Shown: positions 33,596 through 43,885, counted from the first letter of the stretch. The stretch is 64,000 nt of DNA from Bacteroidetes bacterium RIFCSPLOWO2_12_FULL_37_12 (GCA_001769655.1 MEPC01000004.1:79404-143403), one strand, 5' to 3'. Made by a program: numbers and translations. Notes: generated from the sequence alone by a model not told the origin.

Positions 33596-34933
33596 ATGAC
33601 ACAATTTGAACTTAAAATGCCTAAATTAGGTGAGAGTATAGTAGAAGCAACTGTACTTAAATGGCTTAAAAAAGAAGGAGAAAAAGTAAATGCAGATGAA
33701 TCCATATTGGAAATAGCCACAGACAAAGTTGATACGGAAGTTCCTTCACCCGTATCCGGTATTATCTCCGGAATTCTTGCAAAAGAGGGTGAGAAGGTGA
33801 AAGTAGGCGCTACCCTTGCATTTATTAATATCACTGAAAATGGTTCCATTGTTCAAAAGGAGGAAATAGCCGAACCAGCTAATGTATTGGTAAATGAATC
33901 ACAGATTCCAAGTGTTTCTGCCCCGGTCGCTCCCAAAGAAAATTTACAACGGTTTTATTCGCCTCTGGTGATGAGCATAGCTATGACAGAAGGAATATCT
34001 CCAACGGAACTTGAATTGATCCCAGGAACAGGAAAAGAAAACCGTGTCACCAAACAGGATATTCTTGCTTATATTGAAAGGAAAAAAATAGAACCTTCAC
34101 TTTCCGCTATCACAAAAGAGAAATCTGAAATACAAATTCAAAAATCTGCAACACCCATTTCCACTTCTGTTTCGTCTGTTCAAAAAGAGCCCCTTGTAAC
34201 TGAAAAACTAACAACAGCAAGAGGTAAAACTGAAATTATTGAAATGGAACGTATGAGAAAAATAATTGCGGAAAGAATGGTTGAGTCAAAACGCATCTCA
34301 CCGCATGTGACTTCTTTTATTGAAGCCGATGTGACTACTCTTGTTACTTGGAGAAATCAACGTAAAGAGGAATTTAAAAAGAAAGAAGGAGAAAATCTTA
34401 CGCTTACACCGATATTTACTGAAGCAGTTGTCAATGCCATTAAAGATTTTCCTATGATAAATGTTTCGGTGGAGGGTACTAAAATCATTCTAAAGAAATT
34501 CATAAATATTGGAATTGCGGTTGCTCTGAATGACTTTAATCTGATTGTTCCTGTGTTAAAAAATGCTGACAGGTATAATTTAACAGGATTGGCCAAAGCC
34601 GTTAACGATTTATCATCAAGAGCCAGAAACGGAAAATTATTGCCTGATGACCTTCAGGATGGTACATTCACTATATCAAATGTGGGCACATTTGGCAGTA
34701 TCATGGGTACTCCTATAATTCTTCAACCACAGGTCGCTATTTTAGCAACCGGAGCCATCCGGAAAATACCGGCGGTTATTGAAACCTCTTCGGGTGACAC
34801 GATTGGAATCCGTCATAAAATGTTCTTATCATTATCTTATGATCACAGGGTAGTGGATGGTTCATTGGGCGGAATGTTTCTAAAACGTGTGGCAGAGAAT
34901 CTCGAAAAGTTTGAAACGTCGAGAAATATTTAG
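33596..34933 (+). CDS. 2-oxo acid dehydrogenase E2 (dihydrolipoyl acyltransferase)
   Basis: Core of a 2-oxo acid dehydrogenase complex; transfers an acyl group from lipoyllysine to CoA. One lipoyl domain (residues 1-77) has the modified lysine K44 in IATDKVDTE. The E3-binding domain is at about 120-160 (YSPLVMSIAMTEG to TKQDILAYIE). The catalytic domain spans about 210-445 with SLSYDHRVVDGSLGG (His and Asp of the active site) and TISNVGTFGS. At 445 residues with one lipoyl domain it could serve branched-chain, 2-oxoglutarate or pyruvate complexes; E1 and E3 are not adjacent, so the substrate is left open. Confidence 0.92.
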   Translation: MTQFELKMPKLGESIVEATVLKWLKKEGEKVNADESILEIATDKVDTEVPSPVSGIISGILAKEGEKVKVGATLAFINITENGSIVQKEEIAEPANVLVNESQIPSVSAPVAPKENLQRFYSPLVMSIAMTEGISPTELELIPGTGKENRVTKQDILAYIERKKIEPSLSAITKEKSEIQIQKSATPISTSVSSVQKEPLVTEKLTTARGKTEIIEMERMRKIIAERMVESKRISPHVTSFIEADVTTLVTWRNQRKEEFKKKEGENLTLTPIFTEAVVNAIKDFPMINVSVEGTKIILKKFINIGIAVALNDFNLIVPVLKNADRYNLTGLAKAVNDLSSRARNGKLLPDDLQDGTFTISNVGTFGSIMGTPIILQPQVAILATGAIRKIPAVIETSSGDTIGIRHKMFLSLSYDHRVVDGSLGGMFLKRVAENLEKFETSRNI

Positions 34934-34980
34934 AAACTCTCTAAAAGTTTTTTATTCATCCATACCTTGATGTATGATAG

Positions 34981-35008
34981 CTTTCGTTTGTGTCCTCACA
35001 AACGAAAG
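34981..35008. terminator. bidirectional terminator between E2 and UspA genes
   Basis: CTTTCGTTTGTG-TCCT-CACAAACGAAAG is a perfect 12-bp stem with a 4-base loop between converging genes. It shares stem and loop type with the hairpin after tmRNA. Confidence 0.7.
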
Positions 35009-35010
35009 TG

Positions 35011-35868
35011 TTACATAGTTGGTATAGAATAAATAAAGTTGGATTGAGTAGGGCAAATACTCAGAATAGGAGTTTTTGAAGAGTTTAGAATTTTACTCGC
35101 AAAGGAACCAATTAAATACTCGCCTATACTTTTTTCTTGTTGTGTCATTAATAGAATTAAATCCCCTTGAACAGCATTAATTCCACCTGACTCGGCAAAA
35201 TCAATAATGGCTTTCGGTAAATAATCAGCTATCAGAAGTTTCGAACGACAACTGATATTCTTTGATTTTATTTTTTCCTCTACCTCTTCCAACTGTGATT
35301 CGAGTTTAATTTTTGCATCCAATCTGGCATTATAAAGTACGGAGCAAACGGTAATAGTGGAATTAAATGCTTTGGCAATTTCCATCGCATATTTTACTTT
35401 CTGCTTGGTCTCTTTTGATAAATCAAGTGGTAGGATTATTTCATCGAAGCCGGTGTGTTTTCTTTTCATTTTGAAGGTAAATACTGGGCAATTTGCCTGT
35501 CCTACAATCTTTGTCGTTGTACTCCCCATTAATTTTTCCTGGAAACCGGTTTCTCCATGTCCACCCATCACAATAAATTTTGCTTTAATGTGAGATGAAA
35601 CTTCTAAAATAATTTTATGGGGCTTTCCACTCCTAACTAAATAATCAACCTTTAGCCCTTGTTTTTCTGCAGTTTTTCCCAACTCCTTTAATTTAAGTTT
35701 AAGACCTGATTCAATTACATCGCTGTAATCGTTGCTTTGAAATAACGATGTCTCATGGACAAAAAGTAAAACCAGATCGTGCTTCAATTGTTTTGCAATT
35801 ACGATTGCTTCTTCGTATGCAATAAGGGATGACTTGCTATAGTCAATAGGAACTAAAATTTTATTCAT
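35011..35868 (-). CDS. universal stress protein, tandem UspA domains
   Basis: A 285-residue cytosolic protein with two UspA folds (about 1-140 and 145-285). The first keeps the ATP-binding pattern G-x2-G-x9-G-S/T in GGHGETGFQEKLMGSTT; the second is less conserved (LIGSFASKIL). It opens with KILVPIDYSKSSLIAYEEA. It probably has a stress or energy-related role. It lies just upstream, on the same strand, of nothing closely linked (63 bases from nadK, which precedes it). Confidence 0.9.
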   Translation of the reverse strand: MNKILVPIDYSKSSLIAYEEAIVIAKQLKHDLVLLFVHETSLFQSNDYSDVIESGLKLKLKELGKTAEKQGLKVDYLVRSGKPHKIILEVSSHIKAKFIVMGGHGETGFQEKLMGSTTTKIVGQANCPVFTFKMKRKHTGFDEIILPLDLSKETKQKVKYAMEIAKAFNSTITVCSVLYNARLDAKIKLESQLEEVEEKIKSKNISCRSKLLIADYLPKAIIDFAESGGINAVQGDLILLMTQQEKSIGEYLIGSFASKILNSSKTPILSICPTQSNFIYSIPTM

Positions 35869-35931
35869 TGTGTTTATGGGTTAAATTGTTAATTGTGCTT
35901 GTAAAATTTCCGCAAATTTACAAGAAAATTT

Positions 35932-36804
35932 TTAATTTCTGATATCCAGTCCCCAATTCAACTTTGTTCTAAGTGTAAACAAAAAGTTCTCATCATTCAT
36001 TCTGACTAATTTAGCACTGAAATTTTCCTTTTTCACTGCTAATTGAACCCCGGTAGAGACAACTTTTGACCGGGAATCTAAGGAAATCAGAAAATTATCG
36101 CTTCTGCTTTCTACTTCAAATGAAATTACTGCACTATCAGCCACTACAATAGGTCGTACGGTTAAATTATGTGGGCTTATGGGAGTGATTAAAAGATTCC
36201 CGGATCTTGGAAAAATAATAGGACCGCCACAGCTTAAAGAGTAACCGGTAGAGCCTGTGGGGGTAGTAATCAACATTCCATCTGCCCAGTAAGAGTTGAG
36301 AAATTCACCATTTACAAAAGTGTGAATGGTAATCATGGAAGATGTATCGCTTTTATGAATCCCAATGTCGTTCAAAGCAAAATTAAGTTCACCAAACAAT
36401 CCCTTTTCTGATTCGAGACGAATCATCATTCTTGAATCAATGGTGTATAGACCTTTATCAAGGTCTTCAAATACCTGTCCGATGGCATCGTGAGAAGTAG
36501 TAGCTAAAAATCCTAATCTTCCTGTGTTAATTCCTAAAATAGGTATTTCATTCTGCCTGATATACGTCACGGACTCAAGGATAGTCCCATCCCCTCCTAC
36601 GCTAAACATAAAATCAATATCTTTCAGAATATCCCCTTCACCAAAATTTTTGAATGGAGGTGTACTTGTAAAATTCTCTATTTGTTTTCTAAAATTTTCA
36701 TGAATGATAACTTCATATCCTCTTCTCTTGATAATTTCAAATAAATTTTCAATAAAGGGTAAGTTTTCTTCTTCAAATTTTCTTCCGAAAATTGCTATAC
36801 GCAT
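35932..36804 (-). CDS. nadK: NAD kinase
   Basis: Makes NADP+ from NAD+ and ATP or polyphosphate in the cytosol. The catalytic motif SVGGDGTIL has Asp at residue 72, with NTGRLGFLA, the ND motif in ALNDIGIHKS, and the glycine-rich ADGMLITTPTGSTGYSLSCGG region. The 290 residues are typical. It is expressed ahead of the UspA gene on the same strand. Confidence 0.95.
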   Translation of the reverse strand: MRIAIFGRKFEEENLPFIENLFEIIKRRGYEVIIHENFRKQIENFTSTPPFKNFGEGDILKDIDFMFSVGGDGTILESVTYIRQNEIPILGINTGRLGFLATTSHDAIGQVFEDLDKGLYTIDSRMMIRLESEKGLFGELNFALNDIGIHKSDTSSMITIHTFVNGEFLNSYWADGMLITTPTGSTGYSLSCGGPIIFPRSGNLLITPISPHNLTVRPIVVADSAVISFEVESRSDNFLISLDSRSKVVSTGVQLAVKKENFSAKLVRMNDENFLFTLRTKLNWGLDIRN

Positions 36805-36890
36805 GGGGGATGGTTTTATGAAATGAAAATTAACACAAATTTACATGAAAATTTTGATTTACAGGTAAATAGTATATATATTCAAGCTCT

Positions 36891-36937
36891 CTTTAACTCC
36901 TCTCCATTTTTTTGGAGATGGGCTGGGGTGAGGTCGG
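36891..36937. repeat. dispersed CCTCACCCCAGC hairpin, copy 3 (reverse)
   Basis: CTCCTCTCCATTTTTTTGGAG then ATGGGCTGGGGTGAGGTC: the family in reverse orientation, between nadK and the Omp85 gene. Confidence 0.7.
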
Positions 36938-36962
36938 TTTTATTGAAGAAAGTAATGAAAAT

Positions 36963-38444
36963 TTAAAACGCCTTAACCGCATGAAAGAAGAATCCGGATT
37001 CTCCCAGATGATTAAAAGAATATTCGAAACGCATAACCAGGTCATAATAACTCACCGCAGTCAGCCCATAACCCCAACCGCTCATCCAACGGTTCACAAG
37101 CGTATTTGAATCATAAGTTGGTACGAAAGAATAAATATTTTCCCAGGTTCTGCCTGTGTCATAAAAAATGCTTGCATATAAGGAAAATGGGATGGTGTTG
37201 AATTTCTTGCTCTCTATAGATCCTGCTTTAATAATTTTATCTTTTACTAATGCCTTTGATAACGTTTGTTTAAATAAAAAGAAGTGTTGTCCATCCACAA
37301 CATATAATTGATACCCTCTGACATAAGATGAATAACCAAGTGCTGTGTTTTCTGCATAACTGGTTTCTTTGTTTATCAAGTACATTATTTTAAAACCCGT
37401 AGAATAATAAAAATTATTTCCAAGCGGAAAATAATTGGACATAATGGCGTATATCTGATTGAACCGGAACCCACTGTTGCTTAAAGGGATAAAATGAATG
37501 CTGTAGAATTCGGCAAAAAATCCTTTTAGTGGAAAAGCATTATCATTCCTGCGACTGAATGTATAATCAAATTCTGCCATGAAAAAACGAATCTCTTTGA
37601 ATCCGGAGTAAAACTCTTTATTCAGGTTAAATACAGAGTCAGATAACTGGTTAAAACGGTAGGTTAGTTTTATATAAGTTTTTTGATGCAATGAAGGACG
37701 ATAAAATAATGTGGGTCCTGCTCTGAACTTGCGGATGGGAAATTCGTTGTCATTTTTGTAAGATAGTTTATCATTGTTTTTAGTCAGGTATTCTAACGAA
37801 TGACTTTGGATTTGTGATACTTCAAATGCAAATCCCAGATTTTGTTTCCGGTTTAAATTCGGAATTTCATACCGTATTTCGTATTTACGGTCATAGCCGT
37901 GTTGTACCTTTATTCTTAGAAATTCCTTTCTTCCCCTGAAATTATCTACTACTAAGACCAACCCATAATTTAACCTTTCAATGCTTTTTCTTTCCCACCA
38001 GACATTAAAATTCCGTTCCGAAAATTCAAGAATGGGTATAGGCCAGATGTACCACCTTTCCTGTACAACAAAATTAATTGTTACCTGCAATAGGTCATTT
38101 CCTTCGAATTTCATAGAGGTAGTATCAATATATGCTGATACAAAATTGAAAATGCTGAGGTTGTAAATCCGTTGTCTGTTTAATTCAATTTTACCTGCTA
38201 ATTTGTTAAAAGCCAACGTATCATTTTCATTAATATCCAATTCAACTAATACTATTCTTGGTTTAGTGATATCCAATCCTGAAATATTTATTTTTTTTAT
38301 AATGACAGTGGTTAGTTTTCTTTGTGTGGAATCCATTTGAAAATTAAAAACCGTTTCATTTTTCTGTGCATAAGTGCATGTTCCTGTTCCAGAAATAATA
38401 ATTACAGTAATGAAAGAAATAATTAAATATTGAATTTTTACCAT
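36963..38444 (-). CDS. Omp85/BamA-TamA-like outer-membrane protein
   Basis: Exported 493-residue protein with signal peptide 1-26 (ending TYAQ). Residues about 40-135 form one or two POTRA-like units (IIKKINISGLDITKPRIV; RIYNLSIFNFVSAYID). The rest is beta-barrel rich and carries the family hairpin signature VRGYQLY near residue 390, ending in a C-terminal Phe (HAVKAF), the outer-membrane assembly signal. It is shorter than true BamA. It may export surface material or insert membrane proteins; the substrate is unknown. Confidence 0.82.
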   Translation of the reverse strand: MVKIQYLIISFITVIIISGTGTCTYAQKNETVFNFQMDSTQRKLTTVIIKKINISGLDITKPRIVLVELDINENDTLAFNKLAGKIELNRQRIYNLSIFNFVSAYIDTTSMKFEGNDLLQVTINFVVQERWYIWPIPILEFSERNFNVWWERKSIERLNYGLVLVVDNFRGRKEFLRIKVQHGYDRKYEIRYEIPNLNRKQNLGFAFEVSQIQSHSLEYLTKNNDKLSYKNDNEFPIRKFRAGPTLFYRPSLHQKTYIKLTYRFNQLSDSVFNLNKEFYSGFKEIRFFMAEFDYTFSRRNDNAFPLKGFFAEFYSIHFIPLSNSGFRFNQIYAIMSNYFPLGNNFYYSTGFKIMYLINKETSYAENTALGYSSYVRGYQLYVVDGQHFFLFKQTLSKALVKDKIIKAGSIESKKFNTIPFSLYASIFYDTGRTWENIYSFVPTYDSNTLVNRWMSGWGYGLTAVSYYDLVMRFEYSFNHLGESGFFFHAVKAF

Positions 38445-38488
38445 TGGAAATTTACTAAATATATCATCATTAAAATAAAATTACATTA

Positions 38489-39247
38489 TTAATCAGCATG
38501 ACTCATCCCTTCAATTTCCCTCTGCCTCATTATTTCAAATATAAAAATTGCAGCGGCGGAGCTGACGTTTAAGGATGCGATTTCTCCCTTCATAGGGATA
38601 CGAATCAATTTATCAGCGATTCGCAGGACATCAGCGGATAGCCCTTTATCCTCCGAGCCCATTATCAAAGCCATTGGGTCTTTTAATTTGCTGTCAAATA
38701 AAGTGTCACTGGCTTCGTGAGTGGCACCTACAAGCTGAAGCCCGGAGCTTTTTAAATAAAGCAAACTCTTTTTTAAATTATCGGTTCTGCAAACAGGGAT
38801 TTTCAATAATGCGCCGGATGATGACTTTAACGAATCTCGGTTAACGGGGGCTGTGTGGGTTGTTGGAATCAAAAGCGCATGCACTCCTCCACATTCGGCA
38901 GTTCTTGCAATAGCGCCAAAATTTCTGACATCTGTAATATTATCCATAATCAAAATAAAGGGAATTTTGCCTTCTTCAAATAATGATGGGATGACATGCT
39001 CCAGGTTACTATAGGTTAAAGGGGAAAGTAAACATACTACGCCCTGATGGTTTTTTGAAGTTAGTCGATTTAGTTTTTCAACCGGCACTATAGCAAGTGG
39101 AATATTATTTTTTTTTGCTAATTCTTTAAGTTCAACTAACGTTGAAGGATTTTTACCCTGTTGTATAAAAATTCGTTGGATATCCTTACCTTCCCTGAGT
39201 GCTTCAAGCACCGGGTGAATACCATACGCTATTTCAGATGAATTCAT
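38489..39247 (-). CDS. rlmB: 23S rRNA (guanosine-2'-O)-methyltransferase RlmB-type
   Basis: SpoU-family knotted methyltransferase of 252 residues that modifies 23S rRNA. The N-terminal substrate-binding domain (EIAYGIHPVLEALREG) is followed by the three SPOUT motifs: NITDVRNFGAIARTAECGG, LIMGSEDKGLS and IPMKGEIASLNVSSAAAI, which build the SAM knot. The exact target (G2251) is inferred from the RlmB group. Confidence 0.92.
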   Translation of the reverse strand: MNSSEIAYGIHPVLEALREGKDIQRIFIQQGKNPSTLVELKELAKKNNIPLAIVPVEKLNRLTSKNHQGVVCLLSPLTYSNLEHVIPSLFEEGKIPFILIMDNITDVRNFGAIARTAECGGVHALLIPTTHTAPVNRDSLKSSSGALLKIPVCRTDNLKKSLLYLKSSGLQLVGATHEASDTLFDSKLKDPMALIMGSEDKGLSADVLRIADKLIRIPMKGEIASLNVSSAAAIFIFEIMRQREIEGMSHAD

Positions 39248-39466
39248 TGAGAATTTATGATAAATTTTTTGTAACTGCTCAGCGTATTGACATTTTTATT
39301 ATAAAAATAACACTAAACATAAAACACTAAACAAAAAATGTTTAAGTGCTTATCGATTAAATCATATTTCGGTTTTCGTTTATTATTTAATGTTTTTTGT
39401 TATTTGTTATGTGTTCTTTTTGTAGTTAAAGACATCGGTTGAATAGTTACAATTTTTTTACCAGAT
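39248..39466. other. spacer with complementary AACATAAAACAC / GTTATTTGTTATG runs
   Basis: AACACTAAACATAAAACAC near 39307 and ATGTTTTTTGTTATTTG near 39391 can partly pair. No gene is seen. Confidence 0.4.
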
Positions 39467-40867
39467 TTATTCTCTTACCTTCAATACCCCCGCCCTCCAT
39501 TGCTCAACCGCCGTGTACCAAATTTCAGTGTAACCGGGTGAGCGTAACATTTCATAATGGTTTAAACTGAAAATATTCTCCCTGTTCACAAATTTAAAGG
39601 CAATGGATTGAAAATCCAATTGATAAAAATATTCCCAAATTTCACTGTTTCCCGTGCGATAAACACTTTGTGGTTCTCCAAAAATAATATAGATCATTCC
39701 CCTGTCGGTTTTCCAACCTTCTTTGTGGGAAGTGAATAAACTATTGGCATTTTCTACACGTCTGTAAAATTCCCTTATCATGTTTCTTGCATGATTTTTA
39801 TCCTTGGCAATCGTTAACCAGAAATCATCAACAATTTTTTTACGGTCAAGCGTGTCATTGAAACTTTTATATTCATCAGAGGTACTGATATAAATTAAAG
39901 GGGGTATCATGATACTTGCCTCTTCAATATGAGGATAGTTGCTGTTTACTACCAACACAGAATTGATATACTCATCATTTATCGGTGGGACTTTCAACAG
40001 AAAAAGATAAAGACCTTCCTTATTGAATTTTTCTACGTTGTTTGTTTTGATGTTGAATGTTTCTTTACTTTCTAAAAATTGAGAACTTCCCGGATTTGCC
40101 CTAACCTTTTCTTCCATTTCTTTCTGAACGGATGCCATGGGCGGGGGAGCAGGAATAAATCTCTTATCAAAATAATGAACATCCAGTTTCATGCTCTCTT
40201 GCAGATACAAAGGAAATTCAACAATAAATGGCTCGTTCACTTTCAGATAATTTCTGAATAATGGATAATTATTCTCCGGCGATCTCAAATAAAAAAATTG
40301 GGTGGTGTTACCTTTTTTTTCCTGTATGGTTTTATAAATTGTTTTTGAGTGAACTATGATTTGTGAACTGTTTTTGTTTTTTGAATTCAACTGTTCATCT
40401 TTTTCCGGCATATAATTTACTTCTGATACATTCAACCCAAGTAATGAATTTTGATTTTTAAATCGTGGAATCCTGAATGATAAATACGTGATAATATTTC
40501 CATCTTCCTGATTGGGTTTCTCATTATAATTACTATTTTCCTTAAAAACAATCGTATCATTAAACAGCGTTTTTCTGCTTTCATAAGAAGTAATAATTCT
40601 TACTCGTACTACCAACTTGTTTTTTAACGTATCGGCTATAGTTTTGCCAAGTATCTCTTTGTCTTTTGATTGAGCCAGCGGATTTTTAATTATTTTAAGG
40701 AAGACAAGAGAACTGTCTTTTTCATGCACTAATTCGGTTAACACATTAAATGACTCCGGCACGGAAGAATATTCATTGGCAAGATTGAGATTACTGATTC
40801 TCCCCGTGGAAAGGCAGGAAAACAAGAGGCAAGATATAAGGTATAGCGAAAGTTTTGACGTTTGCAT
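39467..40867 (-). CDS. GWxTD domain lipoprotein
   Basis: A 466-residue probable lipoprotein; the signal ends LLFSC (Cys near residue 18). The C-terminal ~150 residues form a GWxTD domain (KEGWKTDRGMIYIIFGEPQ), a family restricted largely to Bacteroidota, Ignavibacteria and relatives, of unknown function. The middle part is beta-rich. It lies 37 bases after the DUF2723 gene, probably in one transcript. Confidence 0.85.
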   Translation of the reverse strand: MQTSKLSLYLISCLLFSCLSTGRISNLNLANEYSSVPESFNVLTELVHEKDSSLVFLKIIKNPLAQSKDKEILGKTIADTLKNKLVVRVRIITSYESRKTLFNDTIVFKENSNYNEKPNQEDGNIITYLSFRIPRFKNQNSLLGLNVSEVNYMPEKDEQLNSKNKNSSQIIVHSKTIYKTIQEKKGNTTQFFYLRSPENNYPLFRNYLKVNEPFIVEFPLYLQESMKLDVHYFDKRFIPAPPPMASVQKEMEEKVRANPGSSQFLESKETFNIKTNNVEKFNKEGLYLFLLKVPPINDEYINSVLVVNSNYPHIEEASIMIPPLIYISTSDEYKSFNDTLDRKKIVDDFWLTIAKDKNHARNMIREFYRRVENANSLFTSHKEGWKTDRGMIYIIFGEPQSVYRTGNSEIWEYFYQLDFQSIAFKFVNRENIFSLNHYEMLRSPGYTEIWYTAVEQWRAGVLKVRE

Positions 40868-40904
40868 GTATAAGGGATTGCAAGGATGAATGATACAATC
40901 ATTA

Positions 40905-43880
40905 TCACTGAAGTTGCATCAATTTTTCATAATGCTTCCTTACCATCGGTTCAATTTTCTCTGCCTCTGATTTATAGCCGGATTTATCTAATTCTTCGTA
41001 AATTTCTCTTAAAATGTGCCAGTTTAATCCTATTTGCTCCCTTAAATATCTTGTCATTTTATTCCGTTCGAATTTTAAAAAATATTCAAGATTTTCATTC
41101 GCTCTATTGACCATTTTAAGGGCGACATTTTTTGCAAGTGTGTCTTCTTTTAACCGGAATAATGTTCCAACTATACCGGTAGTAAATACATCAAAATTAA
41201 AAGTAGTGTCGGGTAAAATTTTCATGCAATACTTTATTAGTTCCTTCGCTTTATCCGTTTGCCCTTCCCGTATCAATTCATTGGCTAAACGTGTGTAATT
41301 ATTTCTTGCATTTAAGGCAAATCGTGTGTGGTTTTCATCATAATAAACTTTCGGATTATCCATATTTCTCCAGAAAAATTTGTTCATGAGCGTATTATAC
41401 ATCTTCTCCGTATTTACTCTTCCGTTTTTGGCGCCTGGTATTTTTACGGGGGTTACACGATAGGCAAAACCTTCCAATTCAAAAAATTCTTCTAAACCCA
41501 AAAAATTAGAAGGACCAACAGTGATTGCAAAATAAATGGGACGTTGCCAATTATTGGTTGATAATAAATCAAGAATAAATAAATCCTGTTTGCTAAGAGA
41601 CGATTTATTGATTTTCCATGACATTTTATCAGGAACCAAGGAAGCAAATTTTGGAGAAACGGTGCCATTTGAAATAACTTTTTCCTTGTCAACGGATAAT
41701 TCAAATGTCTTTGTAGGATAAGAGTTTATCATTTCTCCGGACTGCAACGGAACTGAAATAGAACGGCTTTTTGCTTTAATTAATTTTATAAAAATATCGA
41801 GAGGAAGTGAAGTAACTTTTTTATTTTCAACAAATGGAATATATTCATTTGTTCCCTGTTGATAATCATCTTCCCCGAGTGTCACCGGCAATGCCTCTGA
41901 CTCGTATGTCTTACGTTTCATCTGGGAAATATACCAGTCGGTGTTTATCAAACTTAAATTACAAACGCGGACGTCTGTTCTGAATCCCTCAACCTCCTGC
42001 GCGTACCACAAAGGAAAAGTGTCATTGTCGCCATTGGTAAACATCACTGCATTTTTTTCGCAGGAATTCAAAAGATTTTTGGCTGAGTCCACCGCAGTAT
42101 AACGATTTGAACGGTCATGATCATCCCAACCCTCTTTCGCCATGATGGCTGGAGCTACAAGTCCTAACAGAATGCAAAAAGCTGAAAGCAAAGAGGCAGA
42201 TTTAATAAATTTTGACAAATAATTATAAAGCGCGATTACTCCAAAGCCAATCCAGATTGAAAAAGTAAAAAATGATGCCGCATAAGCATAATCCCGTTCT
42301 CTCGGTTGAAGAGGATATTGATTCAAATACACTATGATGGCAATGCCGGTCATGATAAATAATAAAAAAACAAAAAATGAATTCCGGGGATCTGCCTTAC
42401 TATGAAAATAAAGTCCTAAAATGCCAAGCACCAACGGGATCATGTAGAAATTATTTCGAGCTCTGTTGTTACGAATCTGTTCCGGCACTCCTTTGTTTGT
42501 TTCTAAGGGTGAAAGCCATCCACAATCCTGTATATCACTTTCGCGTCCCGAAAAATTCCATAAAAAATATCTCCAATACATGTGATTCAACTGATAGACA
42601 AAAAAGAATTTCATATTTTGTATAAAGGTTGGTTTTCGTCCACCTTTAGCTCCACTTTCTTCTTCATATATTTCTTTATGATCCGGCTGATTGGAATACA
42701 TCCTCGGAAAAAGTGTTTCATGCTTAGGGTCAAAAATATTTATTATTTTATAATCATAGACCTCATATTTTTGTTTGCCTTTTTTAAAACGTTCTTCCCC
42801 CCTTTGCTGGTCTATCAATTTGGCAGTGAATTGTTGACCGTGTAATAAGGGACGGTCCCCATATTGTTCCCGTTTAAGATAGGATAAAAAACTCATCACA
42901 TTATCAGGACTGTTTTCATTGATGGGGGGATTGAAAGTAGATTTAATGATAATTAGCGTGTAAGATGAATATCCAATCATTATAAACATCAAACAAAGCA
43001 ATGAAGTGTGCAGTGCCACAAACCCTTTTTGTTTCGCCCATCTGAAACCGTAGATCATGCTTCCTACAACCAATACAATTAAAAATAGAATGCCGGAACC
43101 AAATGGTAATCCAAGGTTATTTACGAAAAATAAATCGAGCCCCCCTCCTATGGACGCTGATTCCTGAATGACACCGTATTGGATGAACCCAAGAATCAGA
43201 ACGCTTATTAAAAGAGTAATAAAAGTTCCTTTTTTGCTCGGTACCGGGTACTTCTTATAATAATAAATTAAAGCAAGAGCAGGAATAGTAAGCAAATTCA
43301 ATAAGTGTACGCCGGTGGACAATCCTACCAAATAAGCGATTAAAACAATCCATCTGTCGGCATGTTTTTCATCGGCTATCAATTCCCATTTCAATATTGC
43401 CCAAACAGTTATAGAAGTAAAAAACAAAGACATACCATATACTTCTCCTTCAACAGCCGAAAACCATACGGAATCACAATAAGTGCCTGCTAATGCGCCT
43501 ACCACACCTGCTCCCATAATTATGATTGTCTTAGCATTATCAAGGGGTTCTTTACTTGTACAAACAACTTTCTTAGCAAGCATGGTAATAGTCCAGAATA
43601 AAAACAAAGATGCAAAAACGCTGGAAAGCACCGAGAGCATATTTATCCAAAAGGCAACCTGTTGTACATTCCCAAAAGATAAAAATGAAAATACTCTGCC
43701 TAATAGAAGAAACAGAGGGGCTCCGGGAGGGTGAGGAACCTGAAGTTTAAAGGAAACAGCTATAAACTCCCCGCAGTCCCAGAAACTGGCAGTCGGTTCT
43801 ACTGTAGTGCCATACGTCCAAAATGCAACGGCAAAAACAAGCCAGCCGGTGATGTTGTTTATTTTTTGGTAAGAATTCAT
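40905..43880 (-). CDS. DUF2723 membrane protein, PMT-like glycosyltransferase
   Basis: A 991-residue inner-membrane protein. The N-terminus has the family hallmark: EPTASFWDCGEFIAVSFKLQ and HPPGAPLFLLLGR, where an Asp-Cys-Gly-Glu group after the first helix resembles the acidic catalytic motif of GT-C mannosyltransferases. About twelve helices run to residue ~590, then a periplasmic/TPR-like C-terminal part. It is presumed to transfer a lipid-linked sugar to exported proteins or lipids; donor and acceptor are unknown. Confidence 0.85.
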   Translation of the reverse strand: MNSYQKINNITGWLVFAVAFWTYGTTVEPTASFWDCGEFIAVSFKLQVPHPPGAPLFLLLGRVFSFLSFGNVQQVAFWINMLSVLSSVFASLFLFWTITMLAKKVVCTSKEPLDNAKTIIIMGAGVVGALAGTYCDSVWFSAVEGEVYGMSLFFTSITVWAILKWELIADEKHADRWIVLIAYLVGLSTGVHLLNLLTIPALALIYYYKKYPVPSKKGTFITLLISVLILGFIQYGVIQESASIGGGLDLFFVNNLGLPFGSGILFLIVLVVGSMIYGFRWAKQKGFVALHTSLLCLMFIMIGYSSYTLIIIKSTFNPPINENSPDNVMSFLSYLKREQYGDRPLLHGQQFTAKLIDQQRGEERFKKGKQKYEVYDYKIINIFDPKHETLFPRMYSNQPDHKEIYEEESGAKGGRKPTFIQNMKFFFVYQLNHMYWRYFLWNFSGRESDIQDCGWLSPLETNKGVPEQIRNNRARNNFYMIPLVLGILGLYFHSKADPRNSFFVFLLFIMTGIAIIVYLNQYPLQPRERDYAYAASFFTFSIWIGFGVIALYNYLSKFIKSASLLSAFCILLGLVAPAIMAKEGWDDHDRSNRYTAVDSAKNLLNSCEKNAVMFTNGDNDTFPLWYAQEVEGFRTDVRVCNLSLINTDWYISQMKRKTYESEALPVTLGEDDYQQGTNEYIPFVENKKVTSLPLDIFIKLIKAKSRSISVPLQSGEMINSYPTKTFELSVDKEKVISNGTVSPKFASLVPDKMSWKINKSSLSKQDLFILDLLSTNNWQRPIYFAITVGPSNFLGLEEFFELEGFAYRVTPVKIPGAKNGRVNTEKMYNTLMNKFFWRNMDNPKVYYDENHTRFALNARNNYTRLANELIREGQTDKAKELIKYCMKILPDTTFNFDVFTTGIVGTLFRLKEDTLAKNVALKMVNRANENLEYFLKFERNKMTRYLREQIGLNWHILREIYEELDKSGYKSEAEKIEPMVRKHYEKLMQLQ

Positions 43881-43885
43881 TTAGA

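Noticed and set aside
33338..33599. Two overlapping open frames over the downstream 11-bp array
   Set aside because: Their sequence is only the translated repeat (TTVLQPYYNRI units) and they run through the SWIB terminator.
36912..37109. Plus-strand open frame of 65 codons
   Set aside because: Starts in a dispersed hairpin and is antisense to the Omp85 gene.
39268..39295. Third copy of the ACTGTTCAGT element
   Set aside because: Only AACTGCTCAGCG resembles one end; no matching second end or inner stem is present.
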